Assembly (NCBI GenBank): GCA_017429205.1
Contig: JAFRPH010000034.1
Span: 1-24,265 of the forward strand
Length of the DNA stretch: 24,265 nucleotides
Direction of reading: 5' to 3'
DNA from: Bacteroidales bacterium
GTDB lineage: Bacteria > Bacteroidota > Bacteroidia > Bacteroidales > UBA932
How positions within the stretch are numbered: position 1 is the first letter of the stretch; every line of letters begins with the position of its first letter. Below are positions 1 through 7,635 of the stretch, in pieces. The translations under genes and the position numbers were made by a program. The notes under the pieces were generated by a model, which was not told the origin of the DNA, made no database searches, and was given only the letters and a program-made list of their open reading frames with translations.

Positions 1-744
1 ATAGGCCATCAAGTTGGAGAATTTCTCCCGGTTGTTCCGCGTCCAGTTCGCTGAGAAATAGTTGTAGGAATAAGGCTTCAGATACACGTTGCCGAGGGTC
101 AGCCGGGACGGGTTCGCGATGTTCAGCACGGGCAGCATCCGTTCCGCGGAAGGCCGCTGGCTGTAGGCGGAGGAAGAGATCATGAGCCGGTCGAATCCCT
201 TGTTATACTGGAAATTGAGGGACGGCGCTACATACCAGTACCACTGGTCCTTGCCGGTGGTGTCCTCGATACCATAGCTCTTGGAGAACGTCTCGTTTTG
301 CGTGCCGATCGCGCGGGCGCCGAGCGAGATCCAGCTGCCCGTCCCGAGCTCGTACTGGGCCGTGACGTCGTATTGCTGGCTCAGGTAGTTGGATCGGCTG
401 ACCGACGAGTAGTAGTCGTTCCGGCCCGCCGGATCGAAGGCGTCCCGGACCCGGTTGCGGCGGGACCAGTCGAGGTTCGCCGAGGTGGAAAGCGTCCATT
501 TTTTGCCGAGCGGCTCCGTATACCGGATCCGGCCGTTCAGCGAGGAGGTCCTCCCGTCGGACTGGTAGGTCATGGACCGGACATCCTGGATGCCTGACAC
601 GGTCAGGATGGTGTTCTCCGCGCTCTCTCCGCCGGTTTCATCATAGGAGGTGCCCCCGCTCAGGTAGATGGTCCGCCCCGTTTTTCCTCCCACCTCCCGG
701 AAGGTAAGATCCGCGTCCACTTGCGCCCACCTATAATCAGCAAA
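1..744 (-). pseudogene. Host outer-membrane beta-barrel protein, 3' fragment disrupted by the prophage
   Basis: The minus strand reads open from about 744 down to base 1 and continues past the window edge. The translation is rich in alternating hydrophobic/aromatic strands (for example LTVSGIQDVRSMTYQSDGRT and SLNFQYNKGFDRLMISSSAY) and has the look of the C-terminal barrel of a TonB-receptor-like or OMP_b-brl family protein of Bacteroidota. It would sit in the outer membrane and take up or bind a substrate I cannot name. No start codon or plug region is present: the frame meets an in-frame stop (745-747) inside the AT-rich phage end. The 5' half should therefore lie beyond the other prophage end. 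Family assignment rests on residue pattern only. Whether the truncated product is made is unknown; no promoter for it is visible. Confidence 0.75.
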
Positions 745-801
745 TCAAAAAGCATCACTTTCTAAAAACAAAACGCACAAACTAGGCTAAAATCAAAAAG
801 C
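722..801. other. Prophage end with candidate transposase-binding repeats
   Basis: The GC-rich host reading frame gives way to AT-rich non-coding DNA here. Two exact copies of AAATCAAAAAGC lie at 742-753 and 790-801, 48 bp apart, with a partial copy (AATCAGC) at 735-741. Repeated short sites just inside the termini are what MuA-type transposases bind in Mu-like phages. Such phages end in 5'-TG; the TG at 722-723 is one candidate terminus, but I cannot fix the exact base because the other end and the target duplication are outside the window. Confidence 0.45.
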
Positions 802-857
802 GTGTTTTATTCCACACACACGAACTAATAACGAGCGTTCTCCAGGCTCGACAAGTC

Positions 858-900
858 AAAATGGAGCCCCGTCGGTGATTTGTGAACGGGGCTCCATTTT
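858..900 (-). terminator. Strong bidirectional intrinsic terminator at the end of the late operon
   Basis: A perfect 15-bp inverted repeat (AAAATGGAGCCCCGT at 858-872, ACGGGGCTCCATTTT at 886-900) encloses a 13-nt loop. T-rich sequence follows on both strands, so it can stop transcription in both directions: the phage late operon on the minus strand, and any host transcript entering from the plus side. It lies between the last phage gene and the phage terminus. Confidence 0.85.
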
Positions 901-966
901 TCGTTTTGTCGGGCCTCGAATGAACCCTATTAAAACACTGTTTTATGAACGCTCTTCAAGTTCTAC

Positions 967-1032
967 CTAAAGGAGCAGCAGCCCCAGCAGGTTCTGCGGG
1001 AGCTGCCAGAGATATAGCAGGACGATCGTCAT
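967..1032 (-). pseudogene. Truncated hydrophobic ORF (21 codons) coupled to the amidase
   Basis: An ATG overlaps the amidase stop as ATGA and opens a 21-codon hydrophobic ORF containing LWQLPQNLLG, ending at TAG 967-969. The stretch resembles the N-terminus of longer Bacteroidota proteins that I recall carrying a HExxH-type metallopeptidase motif further on; that recollection is not verified. Nothing recognisable of such a protein follows in any minus-strand frame before the terminator. It may be a remnant, or a genuine very short membrane peptide acting in lysis. The overlap with the amidase would give translational coupling. Confidence 0.35.
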
Positions 1033-1571
1033 TTTTTTTTCGCTTTGCAGATCGGAAACTCGGCGCGGACCTCGAAGCACGGACAGCCCTTTATCCATTC
1101 GTATCGGTTGATGAAGCCGTCCCCGTTCCGATCCGGCGACGTGTCCCGGTGGCCAATGACCTCCTTGATGTTCGGGTACTTGTCGATGAGCTCGTACACC
1201 AGCTTGACCATTGCCTTTTTCTGCTCCGGCGTCCTGGTGTCCTTCTCGATGGGCTTGCCGCGCTTGTCCTTCTTCTCCACGATTTTCCCGTTCTCGTCCA
1301 GCTCGCCTTCGACGCCACCGATATAGCAGATGCCGATGGAGTGCGTATTGTAGGGCTTCCCAGACAGCCCCGGGGTGTTCGCGTGTGCGCCGTCCCTCGT
1401 CAAAGGGCGGCCCTCCCTGACCTTTCCGTCCAGCTCGATCACGTAGTTGTATCCTACCATCGCCCAGCCCTTTGCCCGGTGCCACCTGTCGATGTCCTCC
1501 AGGGTGATAGGAAGTCCTTCCGGCGTGGCGGAACAATGGATCACTATCGCGTCGATGTCTTTCTCCTTCAT
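1029..1571 (-). CDS. N-acetylmuramoyl-L-alanine amidase (T7 lysozyme-like, Amidase_2)
   Basis: A 180-residue enzyme that would cleave the amide bond between N-acetylmuramic acid and L-alanine in peptidoglycan. Zinc ligands can be placed by comparison with T7 lysozyme: His12 in IVIHCSAT, His141 in IGHRDTSPD and Cys163 in GCPCFEV. The segment DRNGDGFINRYE (147-158) has the spacing of an EF-hand-like calcium loop, often seen in Bacteroidota relatives. There is no signal peptide, so export would depend on a holin. It is the last full gene of the minus-strand late operon, about 70 bp after the receptor-binding gene, far from the holin/M15/spanin cassette. It is a second lysin, and could also aid entry if packaged. 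A very basic tail (KAKKK) ends the protein. Confidence 0.9.
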   Translation of the reverse strand: MKEKDIDAIVIHCSATPEGLPITLEDIDRWHRAKGWAMVGYNYVIELDGKVREGRPLTRDGAHANTPGLSGKPYNTHSIGICYIGGVEGELDENGKIVEKKDKRGKPIEKDTRTPEQKKAMVKLVYELIDKYPNIKEVIGHRDTSPDRNGDGFINRYEWIKGCPCFEVRAEFPICKAKKK

Positions 1572-1643
1572 TAGTGCGAAAATTGCATTTTCAGTGGGCA
1601 GTCGGGATGATTACTCCCTGTTTTTCGTGGGGCTATGGCTATT

Positions 1644-4298
1644 TCAATACGCTTCACATTTTATCTCATGGTTCGCATAGTCAATGCAAATAGAGTTCTT
1701 GTGTCTGCCATATTTATCAACATTTGCCCCCACCTTGAACAATTTGATTGTTTTGGTGTAAGTGTCAATGCTGATTATCTGGAACTCATCTTGGTCACGG
1801 GTGCCGACCACATGGTTATAATCTCGCATTTCCCCCGACTTTGTGGCACCAATAGTGTATATCCATTGTTTATTGTCGGTCCCTTTCTTTCCGATATAAT
1901 CATAATGGGCATGACCACAAATGTAACCGACAAAATTCCCACCGTTGGAAATAAAAGCGTCAACCGCGTCAATCATGTGGTATGCGTAAGAGTTATAAGC
2001 GTTAGTCTGCTGAGCAGTTGCGGCGGTTGCGTATAGTGACGAATAATTGCAGTCCACTTTGGTTAACGGTGTGTCACTGTCGTTAGGCATGAATCCAGCC
2101 ATGTGTGCAGCGATAACAACGTCATAGGAATTGGCAAGAGCGTCCGTCAAAACAGAACGCAGCCAGTCATCTTCCTTCACATCATAGGACATAACATCAA
2201 CCATGACCAATCGCAAACCCTGCTCGGCGAAATCTTTATAACAGTAACATGGGTAATAGTCGTCAACCCCAATATTCGATGGCTGCACAACTCCCCAAGA
2301 CGCCACATTTTTATAGAATGCGTCATATAATTCCTTTGTTCCAGAATACAGTTGCCAATCGGTTTGTGTTCCAATATATCCTCTGGTATCATGGTTTCCA
2401 ATGACATTGATAATATTCTCGACACCGGAGATAGCATCATATCCTTCAATACCATCTACGAACTTGTCAAGCACAGTATCCCCTGTATTAAGTTTTAGGT
2501 CGATATATTCCGCATATTCATCGCAAAACTCCAGAAAACGAGAAACATTTGTCCAATTAGAGTGGATGTCTGATAGGTGCATAAAAACTATCGGTCTGGG
2601 CAAATTATTTATGGAGGAGGTATAATATCTCTTCTTGGCCGACATGAACTTCGGAATAAACTCTTCTTTTGGATTGAGTGACAGTATTGAAGACCCATAA
2701 GATTCTCCGACCGCCTCTTGTGGGAGAATCAACGCAGAAAGGCTCTCGTCAACATTCACTCGACTACCGAAGGCAATATACGGATAATCGGCATCCACCG
2801 TAAAATCGAAAAATGATGGGACTATGACGCCAGAAGCCCACACTTTCACGACTTTACGATCACTCCCGTCAATAGTCGAGTACGCATAGATGCCGAGTTT
2901 ATAATTGGCGCTTGCATAAGAACCAAAAGAAGGGTTTGAGAATATTACCCTATACCTCTTGCCAGCGTCAAGTTTAATTCTTGTTGTATAAGTATATGAT
3001 GCTCCGTCCGCTATTATAGGCAATAAAATATTCTTATACAGAAGAGGGAACTCTTCTTGCATCTTGGTAACACCATCCGTATTTGTAGAAATGTCCTTCT
3101 CCTGGTCGGCGTTTTTTGTCAAAATATTGGCGAGAATATCTCCAATAGAAGAATATACGAACAATACTCGATAAGTATTGTCTACATTATTATGATGACA
3201 TACACGAACATATTTTGCATTCTCTGGAATATCTATTGTAATATTGTCCGTGTTTGAGGCGCTTGGGTTCGGGATGGCAGAAATAAAAGTTTTTTCGCTA
3301 TTGTAAAAGGCGACACACGCAGTTCCAGTAGCTCCACATGCATTGTACACAATAATTTTTGAAACACCATCAATGCCGATATACTCGCTTCTTTTGTAAG
3401 AATTATTTGAGGACCCAACGCCAGTTTCTGTTCTTACTAAGGAATTTTCGTGCGAGGAAACGACTTCATCCGTCAGACAAATGTTCAAAGGTATATACCG
3501 GAAAAGTGTCGGAATAAAAGTAAATGGAGATGACCCTACATAAAATGCAAGCCCCACACACCCCGTCGGGATTGTCACTTTCTTCCCACTTCCATAAGGA
3601 ATTTCTTCAACTACTGTTCCGGGAACAAGCGGTAATGTACCACCAGATACGGGTTCGGCATCTGAATTGAAAAAAGCATACCTCGCGCCGGATGACCCGC
3701 TACCAAAGATATAGTATTCCTCTCCTTCGTTTACTTTGAACAATTTATGCTTATAGCCGGTGCTTGTCCCGTATGTTCCATCGGTTTTTATAGAATAATC
3801 ACGCAAACCGACCGATGTTGGGAATCCAAGTTTTTCTGTGTTTACTTCCTGGCCCAATTGACTAATATCGGTATTCACGTCCTGCTGGAGCTGGTAGACG
3901 GCTCCGCTGGTGATGCCGTTTGAGGATCCTTCGGTCGGGACGGTGTCCATGGGGAGGCCGCCGACCTTCCCGACATACGTCCAGCTGCCGGGACCGTTGT
4001 ACCGGTACTCGGACCCCATGTCGGAGGATGATGCGTCAGAAGTGACGATAACGACGAGCTGGCCGGGCCTGAGGGCGCGGCCGGTGAGGTCGGACGTGGG
4101 GGTCGTGTCGGCCTCCATGGCCGCCACGCTGGAGTACACCTTGCTGATCAGGAGGGAGCCGCCCTCCAACTGCATCTGGTTGATGAGGATCAGCGTGTCA
4201 TACATGATGCCGCCTGCCCGGTCAGGCGTGATGCTGTTCAGCGCATTCTCCTGCCTGAGGGACTGCGCACGGGTGAGGACGTCCAGGATATTAGGCAT
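1644..4298 (-). CDS. Tail fibre / receptor-binding protein with C-terminal metallophosphoesterase domain
   Basis: 884 residues. The N-terminal ~140 residues are GC-rich and phage-like and probably attach to the baseplate. The middle (about 145-560) is beta-rich with two repeated-looking segments typical of carbohydrate-binding modules. The C-terminal ~320 residues form a calcineurin-like metallophosphoesterase with all core motifs: D577-x-H579, G-D607, G-N635-H636-D637, H732 in AAHMAG, and GH796-A-H798. Intact metal ligands imply an active phosphodiesterase or phosphatase, perhaps acting on phosphorylated surface glycans or teichoic-like decorations; the substrate is unknown. Base composition changes abruptly near 3870, from GC-rich N-terminal code to AT-rich code, which indicates that the distal part was acquired as a module. 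It overlaps the upstream tail gene by 8 bp and precedes the amidase. Confidence 0.85.
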   Translation of the reverse strand: MPNILDVLTRAQSLRQENALNSITPDRAGGIMYDTLILINQMQLEGGSLLISKVYSSVAAMEADTTPTSDLTGRALRPGQLVVIVTSDASSSDMGSEYRYNGPGSWTYVGKVGGLPMDTVPTEGSSNGITSGAVYQLQQDVNTDISQLGQEVNTEKLGFPTSVGLRDYSIKTDGTYGTSTGYKHKLFKVNEGEEYYIFGSGSSGARYAFFNSDAEPVSGGTLPLVPGTVVEEIPYGSGKKVTIPTGCVGLAFYVGSSPFTFIPTLFRYIPLNICLTDEVVSSHENSLVRTETGVGSSNNSYKRSEYIGIDGVSKIIVYNACGATGTACVAFYNSEKTFISAIPNPSASNTDNITIDIPENAKYVRVCHHNNVDNTYRVLFVYSSIGDILANILTKNADQEKDISTNTDGVTKMQEEFPLLYKNILLPIIADGASYTYTTRIKLDAGKRYRVIFSNPSFGSYASANYKLGIYAYSTIDGSDRKVVKVWASGVIVPSFFDFTVDADYPYIAFGSRVNVDESLSALILPQEAVGESYGSSILSLNPKEEFIPKFMSAKKRYYTSSINNLPRPIVFMHLSDIHSNWTNVSRFLEFCDEYAEYIDLKLNTGDTVLDKFVDGIEGYDAISGVENIINVIGNHDTRGYIGTQTDWQLYSGTKELYDAFYKNVASWGVVQPSNIGVDDYYPCYCYKDFAEQGLRLVMVDVMSYDVKEDDWLRSVLTDALANSYDVVIAAHMAGFMPNDSDTPLTKVDCNYSSLYATAATAQQTNAYNSYAYHMIDAVDAFISNGGNFVGYICGHAHYDYIGKKGTDNKQWIYTIGATKSGEMRDYNHVVGTRDQDEFQIISIDTYTKTIKLFKVGANVDKYGRHKNSICIDYANHEIKCEAY

Positions 4299-5067
4299 TT
4301 TCTACGCTGTTAAATACCGGTAAAACGACCTGCGCATAGCTGGTGCCGGCAGCATAGCTCGACTCCACCAGGTCCATGAGGATGTGCAGATCTCCGTCGT
4401 TCGTACGGCTGTAGTTGACCGCGAGCGGTTCCGATGTGATTCCGGAGGCCCCGTCAATAAAAACCGTTGTTGGGACAAGTGTGTCAACTGTCGGGAAGGA
4501 AAGCAGGTCGGAGCTCTGGATTCCGGGCACGTCAATCTCAAAAAAGTGTTCATCCATCTGCGTCATAGCAACTCGCCGGATTGTTGCGATCCATACCAAG
4601 CCGCTCTTGACAAGATAGAAGTCTACGCCGCCCTGCTCGTAGTGCCACCGCTGGGATCCGAAACCTCCACGAAGGCGGCGGAAAGCGGACAGAGGATAGT
4701 CGGTCACGTCCTTCGTCACTTCGACGCTCCTCGTCTCCCAGCAGCTGTGCGTCTCGCCGTCCTTGAAGGTACGGGAGCCGCCGTAGGTGGATTTTATCCG
4801 GAAGTAGAACGTGTCGGAGATGGATCCGGACACCAGGCTTGTCTCGACGGGAAGGATTTCGCCATCGATGGACACGACGCCGGCGGAGAAAGATACGGAG
4901 GAGCTCCGCGTGGAGGGAGCGACGCCACGAAGGATGGCGTTTGCCGAATCACTTCCCGTGAGGCCACGGAGCACCAGCTTGAAGGCATCCCGGATAGCCT
5001 GCGACGCAAAGTCGACATCGCCCAGATAGAGGGGCTGCTGCCCCTGGAACGTAAGGAATTTATTCAT
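4291..5067 (-). CDS. Phage tail/baseplate-associated protein of unknown role
   Basis: 258 residues starting at MNKFLTFQGQQPLYLGD. A longer frame reaches 5163, but its extra N-terminus is the antisense-like read-through of the previous gene, so the ATG at 5067 is preferred; it overlaps that gene's stop by 8 bp. The N-terminal segment (LGDVDFASQAIRDAFKLVLRGL) and the middle, with aromatic and charged beta-rich segments, suggest a fibre-connector or collar protein. No catalytic motif or membrane segment is visible. Its position between the gpI-like baseplate protein and the receptor-binding protein, with short overlaps on both sides, supports a role in attaching the fibre. I do not recognise a named family. 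Confidence 0.7.
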   Translation of the reverse strand: MNKFLTFQGQQPLYLGDVDFASQAIRDAFKLVLRGLTGSDSANAILRGVAPSTRSSSVSFSAGVVSIDGEILPVETSLVSGSISDTFYFRIKSTYGGSRTFKDGETHSCWETRSVEVTKDVTDYPLSAFRRLRGGFGSQRWHYEQGGVDFYLVKSGLVWIATIRRVAMTQMDEHFFEIDVPGIQSSDLLSFPTVDTLVPTTVFIDGASGITSEPLAVNYSRTNDGDLHILMDLVESSYAAGTSYAQVVLPVFNSVENA

Positions 5068-5548
5068 AAGTCTCGATAGTAAACAATGTCCCTGCAAACT
5101 TGTAATACTCCACCCACTGGCGGACGGTCGCGATATCCGCGTCGGACATCGTCGCCGGAACATGCACGACGAACTGTCCTACGGTTTCTCCGGGCGGCCA
5201 GCTGTTGAGCGTGAACCCGGCGTCCGGAGTTTCATCCTGAAAGGACATGTACTCCGGGTCGAATCCTTCCTCCTGGAAAGCCAGGGCGACCACCGGATCA
5301 ACGACGTCCGTGATGTAAATGGTGTCCTCCGGATAGAAGAACAGGTCGTTCAGGAAGCGCCCGAGCGAGTTGCTGAAGCCGTTGAACGACAGCTGCCGGT
5401 CCACACGCTGCTTGTAGGCATACAGCAGCTGCGAGAGCTGCTTGAGCGGATAGAGCAGCACACGGAGGAAGGCGTATATCGTCTTCCGCCGCAAGATGGG
5501 AGGAAGCTGGTGGATGATCCACCGGTCAACATCAAAGAGATAGAACAT
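5060..5548 (-). CDS. Baseplate protein, gpI/gp48-like
   Basis: 162 residues. It begins MFYLFDVDRWIIHQLPP, and its ATG overlaps the end of the baseplate J gene by 17 bp. The C-terminal part (FVVHVPATMSDADIATVRQWVEYYK, discussed as a pattern of small beta strand plus helix) is typical of proteins following gpJ in Mu and P2-type tail clusters, where gpI links the wedge to the fibre. The assignment rests mainly on order (J, then I, then fibre genes) and size. No enzymatic motif is seen. Confidence 0.6.
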   Translation of the reverse strand: MFYLFDVDRWIIHQLPPILRRKTIYAFLRVLLYPLKQLSQLLYAYKQRVDRQLSFNGFSNSLGRFLNDLFFYPEDTIYITDVVDPVVALAFQEEGFDPEYMSFQDETPDAGFTLNSWPPGETVGQFVVHVPATMSDADIATVRQWVEYYKFAGTLFTIETYE

Positions 5549-6392
5549 AGCTGATTCCGCTTGTGAGGTTGGACGTGACGAAGGAACCGCCGACGCTCCG
5601 GTAGTTATTTCCGGTTACGGTGACGAAGGCGGAGCCGTTCGCGGGCTTGACGGCCACCGAGTCCAGCACGACATCCAGGACCCCCTGGGCTCCCTGAACT
5701 GCGTCCACGAGCTTCGTCTTGTTCAGTACGCCGCCGTACACGATTCCGCGAAGGTAGGCCTCGACGGACGCCTCCACGGGTTTGACGGACGGATCCGCGA
5801 TGAGCTCGCCGGACGAAGTGAGGACCTGCGGGTCATACTGGACGGTCAGCTGTAGGCGCACCTGGTCCGGGTTGTAGGACCGGACGTCCAGGAGGACACC
5901 TGCAGGCTTGCGTTCGCGCAGGTAAGACTCGAAGGCGGTGAGGACGGCGGAAGAGAGGGCGACGGGGTTGCCGTCCGCATCCGCGCCGGACACCAGGACA
6001 TACACGCCGCCGCCCATGTCGCGGCAGGAGGCGAACTTGACCAGCTGCTTCGACGTGTCGACGGTCGGATAGACGAAGCCCTGCGTGGCCTCGTCGAAGA
6101 CAAGGCTGTCGCCATACTGGAACTCCAGGGCGATCTTATGGTACCAGGGGATGGAGGCGACCACCGCCCCGGCGATCTTCGCGTCGACATCCTCGCGGAA
6201 AACGTCGAAGATGCTCTCGAGCACATAGATGGCCGACGCCACGATGCCGAACCAGATGGACTCCAGCGACACGGCGCTGAAGGTATCCTCGAAGACGGCC
6301 CCTTCCTGGAGGCCGTAACGGTCTATGATGGTGGCGTCCGCCATGAACTGCTGCGTCATCGCAGCCTTGATCTGTCTGATTGTCCTTGCCAT
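5532..6392 (-). CDS. Baseplate J-like protein (Mu gp47 type)
   Basis: 286 residues starting at MARTIRQIKAAMTQQFM. The frame is open upstream to 6623, but that extension lies inside the LysM gene, and the ATG at 6392 gives the usual 7-bp spacing after the LysM gene stop. The protein has the two-domain pattern of baseplate J proteins: a helical N-terminus, a central segment with GGGVYVLVSGADADGNPVA, and the C-terminal YNPDQVRLQLTVQYDP strand characteristic of the family. In contractile-tailed phages it builds the wedge that holds the spike and triggers sheath contraction. It overlaps the gpI-like gene. Confidence 0.85.
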   Translation of the reverse strand: MARTIRQIKAAMTQQFMADATIIDRYGLQEGAVFEDTFSAVSLESIWFGIVASAIYVLESIFDVFREDVDAKIAGAVVASIPWYHKIALEFQYGDSLVFDEATQGFVYPTVDTSKQLVKFASCRDMGGGVYVLVSGADADGNPVALSSAVLTAFESYLRERKPAGVLLDVRSYNPDQVRLQLTVQYDPQVLTSSGELIADPSVKPVEASVEAYLRGIVYGGVLNKTKLVDAVQGAQGVLDVVLDSVAVKPANGSAFVTVTGNNYRSVGGSFVTSNLTSGISYVLSL

Positions 6393-6399
6393 GGTATGG

Positions 6400-6678
6400 T
6401 TAAGAGAACTCGAGGGTGAACTGCTCCGTGAACGTCCGCTGGCTGATCTCGCCGAGCCCGTCGTAGAGCGTGGCGGGCCGGATGCCGTTGCGACGGACAT
6501 ACGTCTGCAGATAGTTGTCGTACACGACTTCCGGGCATTGGAGCAGCTGCCCGGGAACCAGGTCGGAGGTGACTGACAGGCCGTTCGCCCTGGCGATGGC
6601 CACGACGCCGGAAACATCCCCATACACCTGGAGAGCTATGTCCGAGAGGCTCTGCCTCCGCTGTACCGTAACCTTCAT
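6400..6678 (-). CDS. LysM-domain tail protein (gpX-like)
   Basis: 92 residues. The N-terminal ~48 residues form one LysM module (VTVQRRQSLSDIALQVYGD, then IARANGL and LVPGQLLQ), a fold that binds peptidoglycan glycan chains or acts as a structural clamp in tails. The start ATG overlaps the spanin stop by one base (TAATG). Small LysM proteins (P2 gpX, Mu-like equivalents) sit at the tail tip or baseplate. Here the gene lies between the lysis cassette and gpJ, so a baseplate role is favoured over lysis. Confidence 0.8.
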   Translation of the reverse strand: MKVTVQRRQSLSDIALQVYGDVSGVVAIARANGLSVTSDLVPGQLLQCPEVVYDNYLQTYVRRNGIRPATLYDGLGEISQRTFTEQFTLEFS

Positions 6679-7199
6679 TACAATTTCATTTTACTCCATT
6701 TCTTGCCACGAATGGCCAGCACGAGCCCAATCAACAGGGCTCCGACCAAACCGGTCACGTAAACATACCAGGGCATCCAGCCGGACACACGGCCGGCGAT
6801 GCGTTCCTTCTCTTCCGTCAGCGCCTCCCCGTGAGAGGACGAAACCGACGAGCTGTCAGTCTCGGATCTGGCCACCTCTTCCCTGACGGAGTGCGAACCG
6901 GCCGTGGAGACGGAGCTTCCGCGGGTGCGTGTCGTGCTCCGGGAGGTGACGTGCTGGCCTCCGGACGAATCCGGCGAGGAGAGTGTCTCCTGGACGGTCT
7001 CCAGCTCGAAGCTCGTCACCGTCTCGACCTGCTGCTTCAGGCTCTCGCGGACCTCCCGCTCCAGCCACCGGCGCAGGGCCGAGCTGTCGGCCGCGTCGCT
7101 GACGTAAGAGCACCGGGCCACCCGCTCCACGGAGAATTGCTTCGGGGAGCAGGCCGCCAGGGCCAAATAAACACACAAAAAAACTACACTGTTACGCAT
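6678..7199 (-). CDS. Unimolecular spanin (u-spanin) lipoprotein
   Basis: 173 residues with both features of a u-spanin: an N-terminal lipoprotein signal with lipobox L14-A-A-C17, and a single C-terminal transmembrane helix (MPWYVYVTGLVGALLIG region, about 142-165) followed by basic KKWSKMKL. The lipidated end would sit in the outer membrane and the helix in the inner membrane; the ~120-residue Ser/Thr/Glu-rich linker spans the periplasm. Fusion of the two membranes is the last step of lysis in Gram-negative hosts. The gene directly follows the M15 endolysin and the holin, which completes the cassette. Assignment is by topology and context rather than sequence family. Confidence 0.8.
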   Translation of the reverse strand: MRNSVVFLCVYLALAACSPKQFSVERVARCSYVSDAADSSALRRWLEREVRESLKQQVETVTSFELETVQETLSSPDSSGGQHVTSRSTTRTRGSSVSTAGSHSVREEVARSETDSSSVSSSHGEALTEEKERIAGRVSGWMPWYVYVTGLVGALLIGLVLAIRGKKWSKMKL

Positions 7200-7201
7200 A
7201 G

Positions 7202-7633
7202 CTATATCTTTTCGCCTTTGTACCGGCGGTTGTACAGGATCTGGCCGCGCTGCTTACCCTCCAGCTTATGGCTGACGTGGACGAACGCAGGGTAAAGGAT
7301 GAGCTGGTCGAACGGCAGCTCCAGGCTGACGATCAGCCGGGCGAGCTCCAGCGGCGTAAGCAGGCGCGACATGATGTCGGCCGCCTCTCCCGTCTTGTGC
7401 TGGGATGTAGGCACGCCGCCGACCAGCTCGTTGAGCTCAGGGCACCGGTAACCGCTGCTGATGATGACGGCGGCGCCGGAGGCCTCGCGGACCGGCTCCA
7501 GGATGGAGAGCACGAGCGCCCGGATGGCGTCCCGCACGCGGACGGACGTGACCACGTTCGTGATGCCGGCGTTGCGGGCGTCATGGCTCCACTCGAACTC
7601 GTGATAGGAAAAGTGCTTGCTGATCGTTCCCAT
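7202..7633 (-). CDS. Endolysin, M15 family peptidase (D-Ala-D-Ala carboxypeptidase-like)
   Basis: 143 residues beginning MGTISKHFSYHEFEWS, the usual start of phage Peptidase_M15_3 proteins. Zinc ligands are visible: His79 and Asp86 in SQHKTGEAADI, and His119 or His122 in FVHVSH. ISSGYRCPELNELVGG is the conserved fold-stabilising segment. It would cut peptide cross-bridges of the cell wall. No signal sequence is present, so the preceding holin must let it out. It lies 2 bp after the holin and 2 bp before the spanin. Confidence 0.92.
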   Translation of the reverse strand: MGTISKHFSYHEFEWSHDARNAGITNVVTSVRVRDAIRALVLSILEPVREASGAAVIISSGYRCPELNELVGGVPTSQHKTGEAADIMSRLLTPLELARLIVSLELPFDQLILYPAFVHVSHKLEGKQRGQILYNRRYKGEKI

Positions 7634-7635
7634 CG

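Noticed and set aside
833..954. Inverted octamer GAGCGTTC / GAACGCTC flanking the terminator
   Set aside because: Only 8 bp and separated by more than 100 bp; could be chance and adds nothing to the stronger terminator stem.
1644..4298. Diversity-generating retroelement variable region in the fibre gene
   Set aside because: Some Bacteroides Mu-like phages have such systems, but I see no reverse transcriptase, template repeat or adenine-biased copy in this window.
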